From Palaemon carinicauda (taxonomy: Eukaryota; Arthropoda; Malacostraca; Decapoda; Palaemonidae), in NCBI RefSeq assembly GCF_036898095.1, contig NC_090768.1, positions 42,586,842 through 42,650,841 on the forward strand: a DNA stretch of 64,000 nt. Reading direction: 5' to 3'. The position numbers were made by a program, and so were the translations under genes. Positions within the stretch are counted from its first letter, which is position 1, and each line of letters begins with the position of its first letter. Under the pieces are notes generated by a model. The model ran no database searches and was not told where the DNA came from. It saw only the letters and a program-made list of their open reading frames with translations. This document shows positions 20,637-34,139 of this stretch, in pieces.

Positions 20637-23120
20637 ATTATTATTATTATTATTGTTGTTATAACCAGCCAAGCTACAACCCTAGTTGGAAAAGCAAGAT
20701 CCTATAAGCCCAAGGGCTCCAATAGGGAAAAATAGCCCAATGAGGAAAGGAAATAAGGAAATAAATAAATGATGAGAACAAATTAACAATAAATCGTTCT
20801 AAAAACGGTAACAACGTCAAAATAGATATGTCATATATAAACTATTAACAAAGTCAAAAACAGATATGTCATATATAAACTATAAAAAGACTCATGTTAG
20901 CCTGGTCAACATAAAAACATTCGCTCCAACTTTGAACTTTTGAAGTTCTGATTCAACTACCCGATTAGGAAGATCATTCCATTTCTTGAAATGGGATCAG
21001 ATGTACAGTAGTGGAGTGTATTCAGCAACCACATGGGTACATTCAGGAGAGGGAATTGATGCAGAGAGAGTAGCATCATCTGCATATGCCAAAAGCTTGT
21101 AATTAGGTTAAACAACATAGTTATGTTTATATGGTATGACAAGAAATTGGCACAGAAGACTACCCTGAGGAATTCCAAATACAGTATTACATTTCTATAT
21201 TAACCATAGTGCCCATCAACTGCTACTGTATTTGTTGTAGTCTATCACTTGAAAATTCAATAATGATCCTAAGACAAGACTAACATACTCCCAGTTGTTT
21301 AAGTTTGAAAATGAGTCCTTCATGATTAACACAGCCAAAGGCAACACTAAAATCAAATTCCCTGACCACAATCAATGGATTTCTGTACATCATTGGAAAT
21401 TTTACGAAGGAAGAAGGACATCACTTCAAGGCCTTTGCAAAAGCTAATGGCAAACTAGAGAACAGTTTCACCATTACTGATTTAGACAGTTTTAGAAGTT
21501 TGACTGAATCAGCAGGCTAGAACTACCACAAATACATTTATGTAATGGGGCAACTTTTCCAATTTTTCAACAAGTGCAATGCATTTCTTTATCTGGACTT
21601 GCATAAATTAGCAGACAACGTAGGAGCTAAGAAATCTGCAATTTTTATAGAAAAGCAAAGGAATAATACTGTTTTGGTCTACACCTCCATAAGCATCAAG
21701 GTCTAGTTAAAGTGTTTTAATTTCATGGGACCAAAGAATTAAACTAGTAAGTTTAACTTCAGGAAAACAGGATTGCAGAAGATTGAGTATCTTGATACTC
21801 TGGTTACTGTCTTACTGTCAACATATCAGCCAAAGGGGTTGACTTTTCCTTTGGACTGTGAGTGACAGCTATCTGGTTTAAGCATAGGAGGAAATGTCAA
21901 ATGTACACCAAAGAATGCAGATTTAAGGGTAGCCCACTATTTGTTCTTAGGTTTTACCAGAATGGGACTTATTTTATGGCCAAATGATTTTTTTCCTTCA
22001 CTTGAAGCATAAAAGAAAGAGCAATAGCTTATAGCTGAATACTGTATGGTAATTTCAAGTCAATTCTGATTTATTACTTTTCCTGAGATGATAAGCCTAC
22101 TCTCTCCAAATAAGCATGTCTACAATCATCATTGGAATAGGGTTTGTTCTTGATTTGGTATTTTATGACATGAGAAGGAATACTGTATGTCTATAATTAT
22201 GTTGATCAGTTTTTCATTTAGAACAACAGGCTCGACCCCTTTATACAATTGTGACTAATTCAAGTGCTAGAGATTATTCAAAATGCCATTCTGCTGTAGT
22301 TTTCTTTAGATTTCATATATATTTTACAAGAGTATGACACATTATGGTCAGGCTGCTCAGTCATAATTATTAAGGAAACCAAGGAATTGATAGGCGTCCC
22401 AATTGGAGAACCAACCTTGCTTGTTAATGGAAATCAGTGTATACCGAGTCCAAGCAATTAGCAGACTTGTGAGTAGCGTCACTCATGAGTGATATGCTTA
22501 GCCTGATTCACACACAAAGTCAAAAGCTTTTATGCTATGGAGTTCCGTAGGAGAAATGAAATTTAACCATTCCCTATCGTGATCATTAAAATCGTCAACA
22601 AGCACAAAAGAGGAGTCCTTTCTATCACTTTGTTTCTTAGCCATAGTGGTGAGAAGAAGATTGAAGATAGAAATGTTCAAGTCTGGATTTTGATAGATGG
22701 AACACAAAATTTGTTATGCCTGTCACAAACTTCCCTGACTTGAATCTCATGATATCCACGTTTATGTGAGAAGCAGGGTACTCGGTTTAATATAGGAAAG
22801 GTTTCTTAAAACCTGTAATAAGCAGCTCAGACGAGTGCCTTTTATGAGAATGTCTCTTATATTGCCTTGTAGTCCACAAATGTTGCAATATATTAGACGA
22901 CATTGACAGTCTTGGACACACGTCCTGGGTTTTGCTCAACATCTCGACAGAATAAGAATGAAAAACAATAGAAATGTCTCATCATACTAGAAAATAAACT
23001 TAACAATATTTATAAAAAGAAACATTATGTGCACAATTATATACAGGGAAGGTCAATGCAAATGTCAGTGTGATAACCAACAAATCGGGCAAGGGTTAGT
23101 ACCCTCCAGGATAGCCACTT
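20637..23120 (-). mobile_element. Decayed Jockey-like LINE, endonuclease and RT remnants
   Basis: Read on the minus strand. Near 22760-22500 there is an APE-type endonuclease remnant (YQNPDLNISIF, then DFNDHDREWLNF, then AFDF). Near 21300-21060 there is an RT remnant with a VNHEGLIFKLKQLG-like piece, a GIPQGSLL-like piece and LAYADDATL, the YADD box. Then WNDLPNR-like C-terminal residues lead to the tail with imperfect TAA repeats at 20637-20660. Many stops and internal losses are present. The family call rests on the endonuclease wording typical of arthropod Jockey-type LINEs. Confidence 0.7.
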
Positions 23121-23264
23121 TGAGTGAAGGAAGGATAATAACAATAGTTTTGGAAATTAATGCCATAGAGGAAGATGAATGAACACATAAGGAAGAGGTA
23201 ACTTCTTGATAAATCATAATGCATCCTTAGCCCTTTTATTAACCCTGTCCAACACATTGTTTAA

Positions 23265-23660
23265 AATATCAAGAGGAACAGAAAACTTATAGAACAGTGT
23301 ACCTGTGTGTATCCTTAAATAAGAGAACTCTAATCAAGACGAGAACCTTGTTTTAATTTTAGAATAACCGCCTAAAAGAGCTGCTTACTATAGCTAAAGT
23401 CTCTTCTACCCATAGTAAGTGTAAAAGCCCTGAATAGCTACAGAAGTTAACCACTTGAGTGTAGAAGAATGGTATAGTTTGCTTGGTGTTGACAAGTGTG
23501 TTAGGAAAGAGGAGAATGTATAAAGAATATACTAATTCCATTTACATGTAAGCAAAGGAAACAAGAGCCATAACTAGAGAGGGGTCCAATGTTATACAAT
23601 ACTACCCAACTCATCAAAGGACCCAATAACACCAGTGGTAGTTTCTCAACAGGTGGTTGG
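23265..23660 (-). mobile_element. LINE fragment related to the 18.0-18.4 kb copy
   Basis: Shares AGAACAGTGT..CCTTAAATAAGAGA, CTCTTCTACCC and TGTTGACAAGTGTGTTAGGAAA-like words in the same order with 18130-18340, so it is another fragment of that repeat without the tail. Confidence 0.5.
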
Positions 23661-24635
23661 GGCCTTGACCAACTTCTTATCTACTATCAGTACACCTGAC
23701 TTTGGACACTGTAGGTATTAGTAGATGGTTTTGGCCACATCTTTATACCCCCAGGTGCACCCACTTATTCTTCTTTTAGTTCACCTTCTTTTCTATTTTC
23801 TTTCTTTCATTTTTCTGTCCAAGCTCTTTCAACTTTTTTCTTCGTAGTGCAACCGTAAGGTTTCCCCCATTGCACCTCAATGCTGAATGACCCCTTTGGC
23901 CTCAGTACTGGGCAATGTGGCATAATTCTGTAAATCCAAATCTTAAGTACAGCACATTGAAATGATTTACGATAAAGTTGGATAACTAATGATGAACACT
24001 TAATTGTAAATAGGTTTGGAGATTTGTTTTAGATTTCTTCTGAATATCTACATCCAAATAACACTACAAATACGTTTGAAAATTGTGAAAAGGGTTAATT
24101 GATAGAGGAAAAATACAGGCGAACTGTTGGTTACTGTCGAATAAGTAACTGTAAAAGGAATGACAAGTCTAATATGGAAAGAAAAGAAGTCGCGTGAATA
24201 TTATTGCAGTATAACAAGGGAATCACTGTAAGATGCCTGAAGTACTGAAGTATTTTACAACTTCAGATTAAGTACTTCTGTAGCAGATGAAACCTGTCCA
24301 AAGATATAAATAAATTGATGTTTTCCAAGTTGTGCTCTTTGGTTGGCCTGGGCCAGTTGTAGCTGTGATAAAATTTTAGATATAAAAAAAAAAAAAAAGT
24401 TAAATATTTTAACTAAAAAATGTGTCGGTGGTAATCACATGGATTTAACTTGCCCTCCCCCAAGCGGTTGCCTTGCTTTGAAAATTTGCCATCGGTACTA
24501 ACAATAATACAATACTGTACTTTCTAACTTAACCTGCCTTCTCAAACGTAGACTATGTCTAAGTTCAAAATAGATGTTTCAATTTTGGCTAACAATCTTG
24601 TTAGCAGTACTTACATTGATACATCCTAATGTAAA
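23661..24635 (+). other. Intron without recognisable features
   Basis: AT-rich. An A-run at about 24386-24399. No exon seen. Confidence 0.5.
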
Positions 24636-25380
24636 ATGGGGTACAGTGGCCTACTTGACCAAGGAATTCTTTTCTCTCCCTTTTGGTGGGTTCCATCCCA
24701 TGTTGGAATTGTAGGAAATGAGCGAGCCGATGTTGCAGCTAAGGCAGCAACTAGGCTTAATCACATTTCCAGCATGGGTGTCCCAGTTTCCGATTTTAAA
24801 AGTAGTATTAGGTTTTATTGTTGAGACCAGTGGCAGGCCCACTGGTCTAATTTAAATGATAATTTTAAATTAAAGTCAATTAGGACTTCTGTCCAATCAT
24901 AGTCACATTTACAGGTGGACAGAAGATCTAGAATTGTTTTAACACGTTTACGTATAGGGCACACACATTATACTCTTAGGTATCTGATGGCAGATGGGGC
25001 GGATAGGCAGGCTCCTCGATGCTCTGCTTGCCAAGTAGATATAACCGTTGAACACATTTTAGTGTCCTGTACTGTTTTTAGATGTCAACTTAGGAAAAAT
25101 CGTTTAATCAATATGTCCCTTGGGGAAATTTTAGGCGAGTGCCTCAGTAGAGCAAGTTTTACAGATTTTAAGAGAAATTGGTATTTTTTATGAGTTAAAG
25201 ATTTATGGTTTTATTGTGATTTTAAGTTTTAACGGGTTGTATAGATTTAATTTAATTATGTTTTACTTTTATTTATATACTTATATTCTATACTAAAAGA
25301 TATATATGCTCTGAATGGCCTTGCGGCTCTGGCGTTTGGCTTCGGGCCAAACATTTTATGAATCATAAATCAAATCCCTT
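24636..25380 (+). mobile_element. LINE fragment with RNase H end and C-terminal Cys/His motif
   Basis: The first frame reads FWWVPSHVGIVGNERADVAAKAA, the end of a LINE RNase H domain. After a stop and small shifts a second frame (24915-25193) reads RLRIGHTHYTLRYL, then CSACQVDITVEHILVSC, the Cys-His motif seen after RNase H in I/Jockey-group LINEs. The following ~180 bases hold a GC-rich GGCCTTGCGG..GGCTTCGGGCC word that is probably 3' UTR. 5'-truncated and inactive. Confidence 0.75.
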
Positions 25381-25484
25381 TTACCCCTCTTAACCTTGAA
25401 TAATCAAAGCATATTGCTTACCGTAAATTTGAAGGTTAAAGTTGCCACTACTGTATTTGTTTTTTCTCCCCATTATGATGTTAA

Positions 25485-25786
25485 CCCTTTTACCCCCAAA
25501 AGGACGTACTGGTACGTTTCACAAAAGCCATCCCTTTACCCCCATGGACGTACCGGTACGTCCTTGCAAAAAAATGCTATAAAAATTTGTTTTTCATATT
25601 TTTTGTTAATTTTTTGAGAAAATTCAGGCATTTTCCAAGAGAATGAGACCAACCTGACCTCTCTGTGACAAAAATTAAGGCTGTTAGAGTAATTTAAAAA
25701 ATATATACTGCAAAATGTGCTGGGAAAAAAATAACCCCCTGGGGGTTAAGGGTTGGAAATTTCCAAATACCCCGGGGGTAAAAGGG
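25485..25786. mobile_element. piggyBac-like MITE, copy A
   Basis: Terminal inverted repeats CCCTTTTACCCCC..GGGGGTAAAAGGG, flanked by TTAA on the left and TTGA on the right. It contains the palindrome GGACGTACCGGTACGTCC. No coding capacity. The TTAA target and CCCT ends are the piggyBac signature. Confidence 0.8.
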
Positions 25787-26356
25787 TTGACTATGCTGTA
25801 CCACAGCTTAATGTTCATACAATAGAACTATTAAGCTTGGAGTATATGATGAGGGTTCTACTACAGGAAAAAAATAATTATAATGGTAATACAGTAGAAA
25901 TTTATTGATGAAATACCTAGATGAAGGTACAGTACTTGGAACAATACACCACTATATCAACTAGTGATGTTAGCAGTGTTTGGGTTCCAAAAGAAATGGG
26001 TAAAGATGTGTTTATACTACAGGTATGGCAGTTGACTTTGTGGGGAGAATTTTTCTCATAACTATATTCTGATTTGATGAGCCTGGTGTGTTGATTTCTC
26101 AAAACTAAGCCCTTTATGTGATTGAAAGGGATGAATAAAGAAGGAAGTTTTGTTATAAAGATTGTAATCTTAAATTTAAAAGTGAAATTTTTTTATTTCT
26201 GTTTTCATCTGATGTTCGTAATGCCTCTTTTCTAGAAGCTCGATTTATCAACATTTATCCTTATAATTAAAAAAAAAAGAAGTTTCCAATTGTCTTTCCT
26301 TTCAATAGACAATGCCTCTAGCAAAGTAATGAAAGGAGCTAGCAGGGTAATTGATT

Positions 26357-26830
26357 ATGATTAATATTATTACTAGCTAAGCTACAACCTTAGTGGGAAA
26401 ACCAGCATGTTACAAGCCCAACAGGGAAAATAGCTTAGAGAGGAACGGAAATAAGGAAATAGATAAACTATATATGAGAGGTATTGAATAAAAATATAAA
26501 ATATCTTAAGGTCAGTAATGTTAAAATAGATCTTTCATATATAAATAATGAAGAAAGACTTATGTTAACCTGTTCAACATAAATCCATTTACTGCAAATT
26601 TGAACTTCTGAAGTTCCACTGATTCAACTGCCCGATTAGGGAGATCATTCCTCAATCTGGTCACAGCTAGAATAAATCTAGAATACTGCGTAGTATCGAG
26701 CCTTATGATGGAGAAGGCAAGACTGTGGGAAATAACTGCATGCTTAGTACTATGTACAGTACGTTACAGTCTGGGAAGATCTGAATGAAAAGTCTAGTGG
26801 ATTCCTTTTAGCCTTGACTCTCCCCATGGC
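26357..26830 (-). mobile_element. LINE 3'-end fragment
   Basis: Same tail and body as 20637-21000 on the minus strand, including the CATATATAAA repeats and the CCCGATTAGGGAGATCATTCC segment, which reads as NDLPNR-type LINE residues on the minus strand. 5'-truncated. Confidence 0.6.
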
Positions 26831-26869
26831 CAAGAACTAATACCATTTTTGTGTTATTTATCTAATACA

Positions 26870-27480
26870 TCAAAGGCTCAGGTTTTGAAAATAGAGATTC
26901 TGAAACTCTTGGAAAATGATGTGGTAGAAGAGATATTGAACCCGTAGATGTGATAGAAGAGGTCTTGAACCCATAGTTTTTATTACGGGTTATTCCTAAT
27001 CCCCAAAGTATCAGAAGGTTGGAGAACAGTTTTAGTTATTTTGAACCCCGACATGTTTTCAGTTCTCACTAATTTTTCAATGGAAGCACCCATTGTCCTA
27101 TGGGTAGTAAACAAAGGAGATTGGATGGTTTTAGTAAACCTAACAGTGGCCTACTTTCGCATACCAATTAATCTAAATTATAGAAATACGTTGGTTCGAG
27201 AATTGTTCAAACGTCTACCAATTCAAGTGCATGTGTTTCAGTCTCACGACCCTCAAGTCAACACTAGGATTCTGGGAATTGGGATTCTTTCATATCTGGA
27301 CAATTATCTATTTTTGAAGACTTCATTGCAATACTGTATGTATGAGGATTAGGGAAGGTTCATAGAAATAAATGGAATTTTTCTGATTAGATTTGTTATA
27401 ACTATATTTACCAGATGTTCATGTACATGCCCACCCTCCTCCTCACTGGTTAGTGGCCTCAAGATGATAGTAATTAGTTT
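26870..27480 (+). pseudogene. Decayed DIRS-type RT remnant and element 3' end
   Basis: Broken frames read like the N-terminal RT of E1: KLLENDVVEE, then GWRTVL, then NKGDWMVLVNLTVAYFRIPI (motif A with Asp replaced by Asn). Soon after (27400-27470) comes TATATTTACCAGATGTTCATGT and CCACCCTCCTCCTCACTGG, which resembles the ICR and following block of E3. So this is a heavily deleted, old YR retrotransposon. Confidence 0.6.
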
Positions 27481-28499
27481 TGACTTCGAGACAGTTATTG
27501 CCATTAGTTGCTATATCGTCAGTATTATACGAAACCCCTAAGTCTATTGTAAGGAAAAAAATGGAAATGTTTTGGTTTTTTAGGGTAAAGATCAATATGA
27601 GCCGAGCTTCGAGAGAGAAGCAATATGAACATCAGGCGAGTACAGTCTAGAAATAACAGATTTTGTTATTGGAATTGTGTTTTAAGATTATTAAGAGTGC
27701 AATGAGTTTCATTTAAAGGATAGCAAGTTTTTATTTGTCACAAATAATCGTTTTAAAATAGGTTTTGTGTATGGGTTCCTGCTTTGCACCTGCTTAGCTT
27801 ATAAACAATTGTAATTGATGTTTACCAACTCTAGCTTGTAGTTTTGTGTTTGCTTTCATGTCGTATGATATTACCTTGGATTTACTGCATTATATGGTTA
27901 GCTGCTTTTTGTTAGTGTAATATTAATTTCTTGCTTGCTTGTAGTTTTTATTGGCAATGAATTACTAAAATGTTTGTTAATATATTTTTTCTTAGTGAAG
28001 GTTTAACCATTTAATTGAATTATGCATGCAACAATGAATACTGTATAAGTTTCATAGAAATTGTATACCTGTACTGTATACAATATTGTGCAGGCACAGT
28101 AAATGAGGGGACATTGAGACAAACCTATGACGACATTAATACTGGAGACCATCTGTTGTTACAGTATTTGTAAATTGGAGTGTGTTTTATTGTAATTAAA
28201 GGTTTTGCTTCATTATCTAGTGAATTTTGTATGATATTTACATCTAACATTTTGGAGACAAAAGATTTATGATTGTCAGTGATTGGAAGTGCCATTAAAG
28301 TCGTATCCCAAATATTCTTGTGTACAGTATATAGATTATGAAATTTGTGATTGAATAACAGGATTTCAGTTAATTCAGATCTGCTACAAAACTGAATTAG
28401 GTTACCGGTACTTTTTGTATGTTTGATAATTCAAAAAATTATTCTTGACCAAATTATTGTATGTATAAATTATAATTTTTGGGATGATAATTCAAATGT
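27481..28499 (+). other. Intron without recognisable features
   Basis: AT-rich with several TACTGTA/TACAGTA words. No gene or repeat family recognised. Confidence 0.5.
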
Positions 28500-28850
28500 A
28501 CAGTAGTACCTCGGTATATGAGTTTAACCTGTTCCAGGAGCAAGCTCGTAACCCAAAATGCTCGAAAACCATACTACTTTCTCATAGAAAATAGGGGAAT
28601 TCACTTGATGCTTTCCACACGTTCAAAAATACACTACACTTATTTTTCAAGTTTTTAATAGTAATTATTGAACAACTTATGACCAATTTTACAAATAAAA
28701 TACTGTAAAAATGAATAATTCACAATGGAAAATAGAAATAACACATGAAAACATATAACTAGCTAGGAAACTTGATGTAAAAATCTACATGACCACTCCC
28801 TTTGTAGTCTGATTGGAAGCCGTGAAGGGCGTTTGCTTCATTCCTCATGC
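28500..28850. repeat. Possible mariner-type MITE fragment
   Basis: Starts with AGTACCTCGGTATATGAGTT and a GCTCGTAACCC word typical of arthropod mariner-related terminal repeats. The opposite end was not found, so the assignment is weak. Confidence 0.3.
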
Positions 28851-28875
28851 AAGCATGATTATATACTGTACTTAA

Positions 28876-29208
28876 CCCTTTTACCCCCAAAGGACGTACT
28901 GGTACGTTTCACAAAAGCCATCCCTTTACCCCCATGGACGTACTGGTACGTCCTCGCAAAAAAATGCTATAAATATTTTTTGTTCATATTTTTGATAATT
29001 TTTTGAGAAAATTCAGGCATTTGATAATTTTTTGAGAAAATTCAGGCATTTTCCAAGAGAATGAGACCAACCTGACCTCTCTATGACAAAAATTAAGGCT
29101 GTTAGAGCAATTTAAAAAAAAAATATATACTGCAAAATGTGCTGGGAAAAAAACAACCCCTTGGGGGTTAAGGGTTGGAAATTTCCAAATAGCCTGGGGG
29201 TAAAAGGG
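28876..29208. mobile_element. piggyBac-like MITE, copy B
   Basis: Nearly identical to copy A and flanked by perfect TTAA on both sides (28872-28875 and 29209-29212). It has an extra internal duplication of a GATAATTTTTTGAGAAAATT-containing unit, which explains its greater length. Confidence 0.85.
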
Positions 29209-29559
29209 TTAAGTGCTGTTGACACTATGGTGATGAATGGCTGGATTGATACCACCAACAGCATACCAGTGTTATTACCCTTGTGAGTGCAATAATCTTG
29301 CCTGTCAGTGTGCCCATCTGATGGACTGCAATTGGACATAGTATATTTCATTTGGCTTGATATGTACATTAATATGTATGTAAAACTATACCCATAGTTA
29401 GCCTACCTGCTTAGGCATGTTTTTTCTGAACTTCAAATCATAGTTATCTTAGCACGCACTTTTCATTTTCCATCTTCAAAAGCTTTTGACCATTTCCCCT
29501 TCTACAAAATACTTAATAGTTTAGAAAATTACTACACAAAACAACAAATGTAGCCATTT

Positions 29560-29725
29560 CCAGTTTTATAGTCCACTGTAGGACAAAGGCCTCAGACATG
29601 TTAGTTCATGTCTTGGGTTAGGCCTGTTATCATCACCACGCTGGCCAGTGCGGATTGGATGGTTGGAGATTTTCATCTGATCGCTTACAGCAAACCAATC
29701 TAGTATGGGTGGCCGTGACTAATAC
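29560..29725 (+). repeat. RTE-type LINE 3'-region fragment (probable)
   Basis: Contains TAGTCCACTGTAGGACAAAG, CATCACCACGCTGGCCA and GGTGGCCGTGACTAATACC, words that recur in arthropod RTE-like repeats as far as I recall. No ORF. Confidence 0.4.
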
Positions 29726-30589
29726 CATCCTTGCATCTACAACAGTTACTTTCCAAAGCATTCTCAAACCTGTATTCTTCAATTTCATTCTGTGCTCTCA
29801 TTCTCAGTTCCTTCTCGACTAATATATCTAACCTCCCGTATACCTCTTCTTTTGCCATGCAACTGCCCATGAAATATCCTTTTTTTTTCTTAACTAGTTG
29901 CTTTAGTGTCTCATTTTACTATTCTTCTTTGTTCTATCTTCCTGCTCTTATATATCCCCAAACACTACCTGGTGGTCTTAAGACCCCATGATGGGATTTC
30001 ACTAGCTTTTTAATTCTTTCTTTCCATTTAAACCTTACCCCACAATTCATCCATTTTTCTCTTAATATGCTTTTCTTAACTAATTCTTGTTGTTCCTTCC
30101 AACTTGAAACATATATCTATTTAGGTCTGTCTTTGAACAAAAAATGATCTGAAATAATTCAACCCACTTTGTCCAATAAAAAGTGAATGTTTTGAGGCTT
30201 AATGAGTTGAAAATGAAAGACCAGAATATGAAGGAATGGAAATGACAAAGAGTGATTGTACTGTGTATGTAATACCTGGAAGGTGTGGTTTGTATTGTCT
30301 GAAAATGAAACAGCAAACAGCTTAGGTCATGGATTGAATGTGTGAGACTGAGTGTACCAGGATTAAATTTATGATTATTTAGTAAATATCATCCAGGAAT
30401 AGAAAAAGAATAAGAGTGGGAGAGAATGTTTATAGAAGAGTTTTTATCTTTGCCCGGCTAGGTTTGAAGAATGTACAAAGATGGTCGTGTTGTCTGGTTT
30501 GAATTGAGAAGAAGATGACATAGGGATTGATGTACTGAAATAATTGTGAATGGAGAAAGTATTTTGGAAATGTGCTGTGATATACATAC

Positions 30590-31375
30590 ATACATATACC
30601 AAGGCACTTCCCCCAATTTTGGGTGTAGCCGACATCAACAAATGAAACAAAAACAAAAAAGGGGACCTCTACTCTCTACGTTCCTCCCAGCCTGACAAGG
30701 GACTCAACCGAGTTCAGCTGGTGCTGCTAGGGTGCCACAACCCACCCTCCCACGTTATCCACCACAGATGAAGCTTCATAATGCTGAATCCCCTACTGCT
30801 GCTACCTCTGCGGTCATCTAAGGCACCGGAGGAAGCAGCAGGGCCTACCGGAACTGCGTCACAATCGCTCACCATTCATTCCTATTTCTAGCACGCTCTC
30901 TTGCCTCTCTCACATCTATCCTCCTATCACCCAGAGCTTTCTTCACTCCATCCAACCAACCAAACCTTGGCCTTCCTCTTGTACTTCTCCCATCAACTTT
31001 TGCATTCATCACCTTCTTTAGCAGACAGCCATTTTCCATTCTCTCAACATGGCCAAACCACCTCAACACATTCGTATCCACTCTAGCTGCTAACTCATTT
31101 CTTACACCCGTTCTCACTCTCACCACTTCGTTCCTAACCCTATCTACTCGAGATACACCAGCCGTACTCCTCAGACACTTCATCTCAAACACATTCAGTT
31201 TCTGTCTCTCCATCACTTTCATTCCCCACAACTCCGATCCATACATCACAGTTGGTACAATCACTTTCTCATATAGAACTCTCTTTACATTCATGCCCAA
31301 CCCTCTATTTTTTACTACTCCCTTAACTGCCCCCAACACTTTGCAACCTTCATTCACTCTCTGACGTACATCTGC
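30590..31375 (-). mobile_element. LINE C-terminal ORF fragment and 3' UTR (RTE-like)
   Basis: On the minus strand an open frame runs from about 31357 to 30869. It reads VMYGSELWGM, then MKCLRSTAGVSRVDRVRNEV, then RWFGHVERM and RGRPRFGWLDGVKKAL. This is the typical C-terminal tail after the RT domain in RTE-type LINEs of invertebrates. The following 270 bases (to 30590) are non-coding and end with TACATACATA repeats. The frame has no stop over 162 codons, so this insertion is relatively young, but RT and endonuclease are missing (5' truncation). Confidence 0.8.
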
Positions 31376-31699
31376 TTCAACAATGAAGGGTCTAGGATTA
31401 TAGAAGTTTTTGAAATTTCATGATGGTATAAAAAGGACAGCATGTAGTTTTGGGGGGATTTAAGGATAATAGAAAGAAAAAATTAAAACGTGGAATGAGA
31501 GGTTCAGAAATAAAAGGTACTATGATGAAAAAAGGTAATTTGAAATACATATCTTTGGTAGAAGAGATCATCATGTACAGGAATAGGGGAGAATGCGTAA
31601 AATTGTAGAAAAGTAAAAGTGATAGAATAAAGGCATGTAAGCTTGAGAAGATGAAGAGAGATTCAATTGTTCTGACTAAACCTTACTGTCTTTCAAGTA

Positions 31700-34139
31700 G
31701 GGAATATGTTTTCAACAACAACTGGAACGGCTATTGAAATTAACAAGGTATGCCACTGCCTGTCTTGCACTTATGCCCCCTAGCTTGGTCCCCAGGGAGT
31801 GTGTCAGGAGCAAGGAGCCGTCAAAGCTACTTCGGCGGGCTTTCCAGGTTCCGATGGCATATATGGTTCCCCTAGTGTTCATTGCACCTCATCGGAAGAT
31901 AGAGACTTTTCTTCGTTTGTGCATATCCCTGATGAAAATTTTGATCTAAGGAAGGCTGTTGTCAACCTTCTTCAGTCCCTGATTACATTGCCAGTTCTGT
32001 CCTAGGAACAGAACAAGTGTATTATTTTGGGGGTCGGGAATGAATCGCCCGAGCAATTTGCCATACCTTCTTCCCCAGCTTGGGGGGTATCGTACTCAGG
32101 ATTCGTCTGCTCCCAGGACAGCTAACCATGAACTGGTGCTGATGGAGGCAGACAATCCTGAGTCAGTGTTTCCTAGTTCTACGTCCTTTCATTTATTCAT
32201 GGGTTCAACAGTCGGAGGGAGGGGACATGGACTCTGCCTTCTGGGAGAGCCTCAGTCATTGAGCAGGACTTTGGTGCCCTGCAAGGGCTTGGGATGGGGC
32301 TGCCCTGGTTAGATCTGGCTAGTTTGGCCATGGATCAAGTTGACAATCAGATCTTTGGTTGTAAGGACTCTCTCACTTCCAGTCAGTCAAACAAGATCTT
32401 GTCCTCTTCACTCTTGAGGAAGAAAGGCTCTTAGCAAGCTTGCTGCGTCAACACCTTAACAAGTTGACACTTTAGTGTGCGCACTAATTGGGACGCTCGC
32501 ATTGGAGAGACTCGAGCCTACTCTTTTATTGAGCCGGAAAGCCATTGTTTGTCGACCATGGCCACCTTCCAAACGGTCTCCTGGTTTGACCAGTGGTCAG
32601 GGTCACTGACCAATTCTGTCAAGTCAACAGTGTTATCAAAGTTGGAATGTTTAGAAAAGTACAAGAATTTCATACTGTCTCTAGGGAAGGCAGTTACCTT
32701 TCTGGCACCAGTCAGCAAACCAGTAGGTTTACTGGATTTTTGAGGAAGACCGAGGCCATAGTCTCTCCATTCTCAAAACCAGGTAGCTCAGAAGTAGCTC
32801 TGTCGCTTCAGAACTTGTCGGTGCGTAGTTCGGTAAGGAAGGCCTCTTGGTCTTTCAAGTTCCTATTGGTGCATGGTTTGGCAAGGTCAAGGTCTTCTCA
32901 GTTCCTGGTTCAGCAAGGAAGTTCTCTGGGCCCCTCCGTACACAACTTCATGGAAGGAGCCGGTGCATGCACAGCCCTTGCGAGACACCCAACCTATTCC
33001 TTCTAGTTAGTGGAGTGGTGGAAGAAAGGAAGGGAAGAAGACAGATATGCTGTTGCCATTGTTCCTCCTCTCTTACTGACGAAAGTATGGGACCAAATCT
33101 TGGGTAGCAGGAGCCTTTCAGGACAATCACTTGTTATGCTCTTCAGCCCTTTGCCTTGCCTTACTCACTGCGATGTAGTTCTCATCCATTCCTCCAATAT
33201 TACCAAGAACTCTGATTTTGCCTGACAGAGGTAGGAAGAATGTTCGAGAAGATTTCATTCAAAGACTTTTGAGACGAGTCTCCTGGATTCTATAATCGAC
33301 TCTTCGTGGTGGAGGAGTCATCTCGGGGCTCGAGCCCGGTCATTGAGCTCTAGCCACGGAATGAGTTAGTGTGTCAAACATAGTTCACAATTGAAGTAGT
33401 ACGGTCTACGTTAAGTTCCATCAGAAAGGAAGACTTCAAGCTTTCAGTGGATCTAAAGGATGCGTACTTTCAAATACCTGTACATCAGTCTTATGGAAAG
33501 TACCTTCACTTCTTTCTCTACAGTACGATATACCAGTTCATGGCTGTGCTCCGGACCGTGTAATGCTCCTCAGCTGTCCAGTCAGATGTTCACCTTGGTA
33601 GTATCTTGGGCCCACTGTCATGGGATACATATGTGGATGTATCTAAACGTGTGTCCGATCCTGGCCTCCTTTGAGGAACAATTGCTACATAATCGAGTTT
33701 GATTTTTGCTTTTGTCACAATCTAGGGATTGTGATAATCAACTGATAAAATTATTCATTGGGCTGATATGAATGGATTTAAGTTTAGGACAAGCAAAACC
33801 ATTGTTGTCCAATTCTTGTATTCGAGTAGTACATCCAGACCCGGATAAGTACATCAAATGTTAATGGATCATGTGTAAGTGAAGCTAGATTTTTTTTTTT
33901 ATTAATATTTGATTGCAGGCTGACATGGATTCTTCTCTTGAAGCCTTAAATGTAAAATGTCTTGAGGCTCTGAATCTTTTAAAAGTTTTTCCCCATACAT
34001 TATGGGAGCAGACTGCAAAACACTTTTAAAGTTATACAAGGCTTTAATTCTTTAAAAAATTAGCTATGACTGGAAAATATATTCCTCAGCCACCCCAAAT
34101 TGATTAAAGATTTTAGATATTATACACCATACTGGTATC
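31700..34139 (+). pseudogene. Decayed YR retrotransposon of another lineage, gag-RT part
   Basis: GC-richer than its surroundings. The region 33240-33700 reads, with several stops, SPGFYNRLFVVEE, IRKEDFKLSVDLKDAYFQIPV (RT motif A) and a YQFMAVL piece, clearly an RT related to E1 but divergent. The part from 31700 to 33230 is probably its gag-like region and lead-in to RT. It is interrupted by the LINE at 34140 and resumes after 35580. Confidence 0.6.

Noticed and set aside
32040..33225. Several overlapping 70-140 codon frames as host genes
   Set aside because: They lie directly upstream of a decayed RT in the same orientation and fit broken retroelement gag better.
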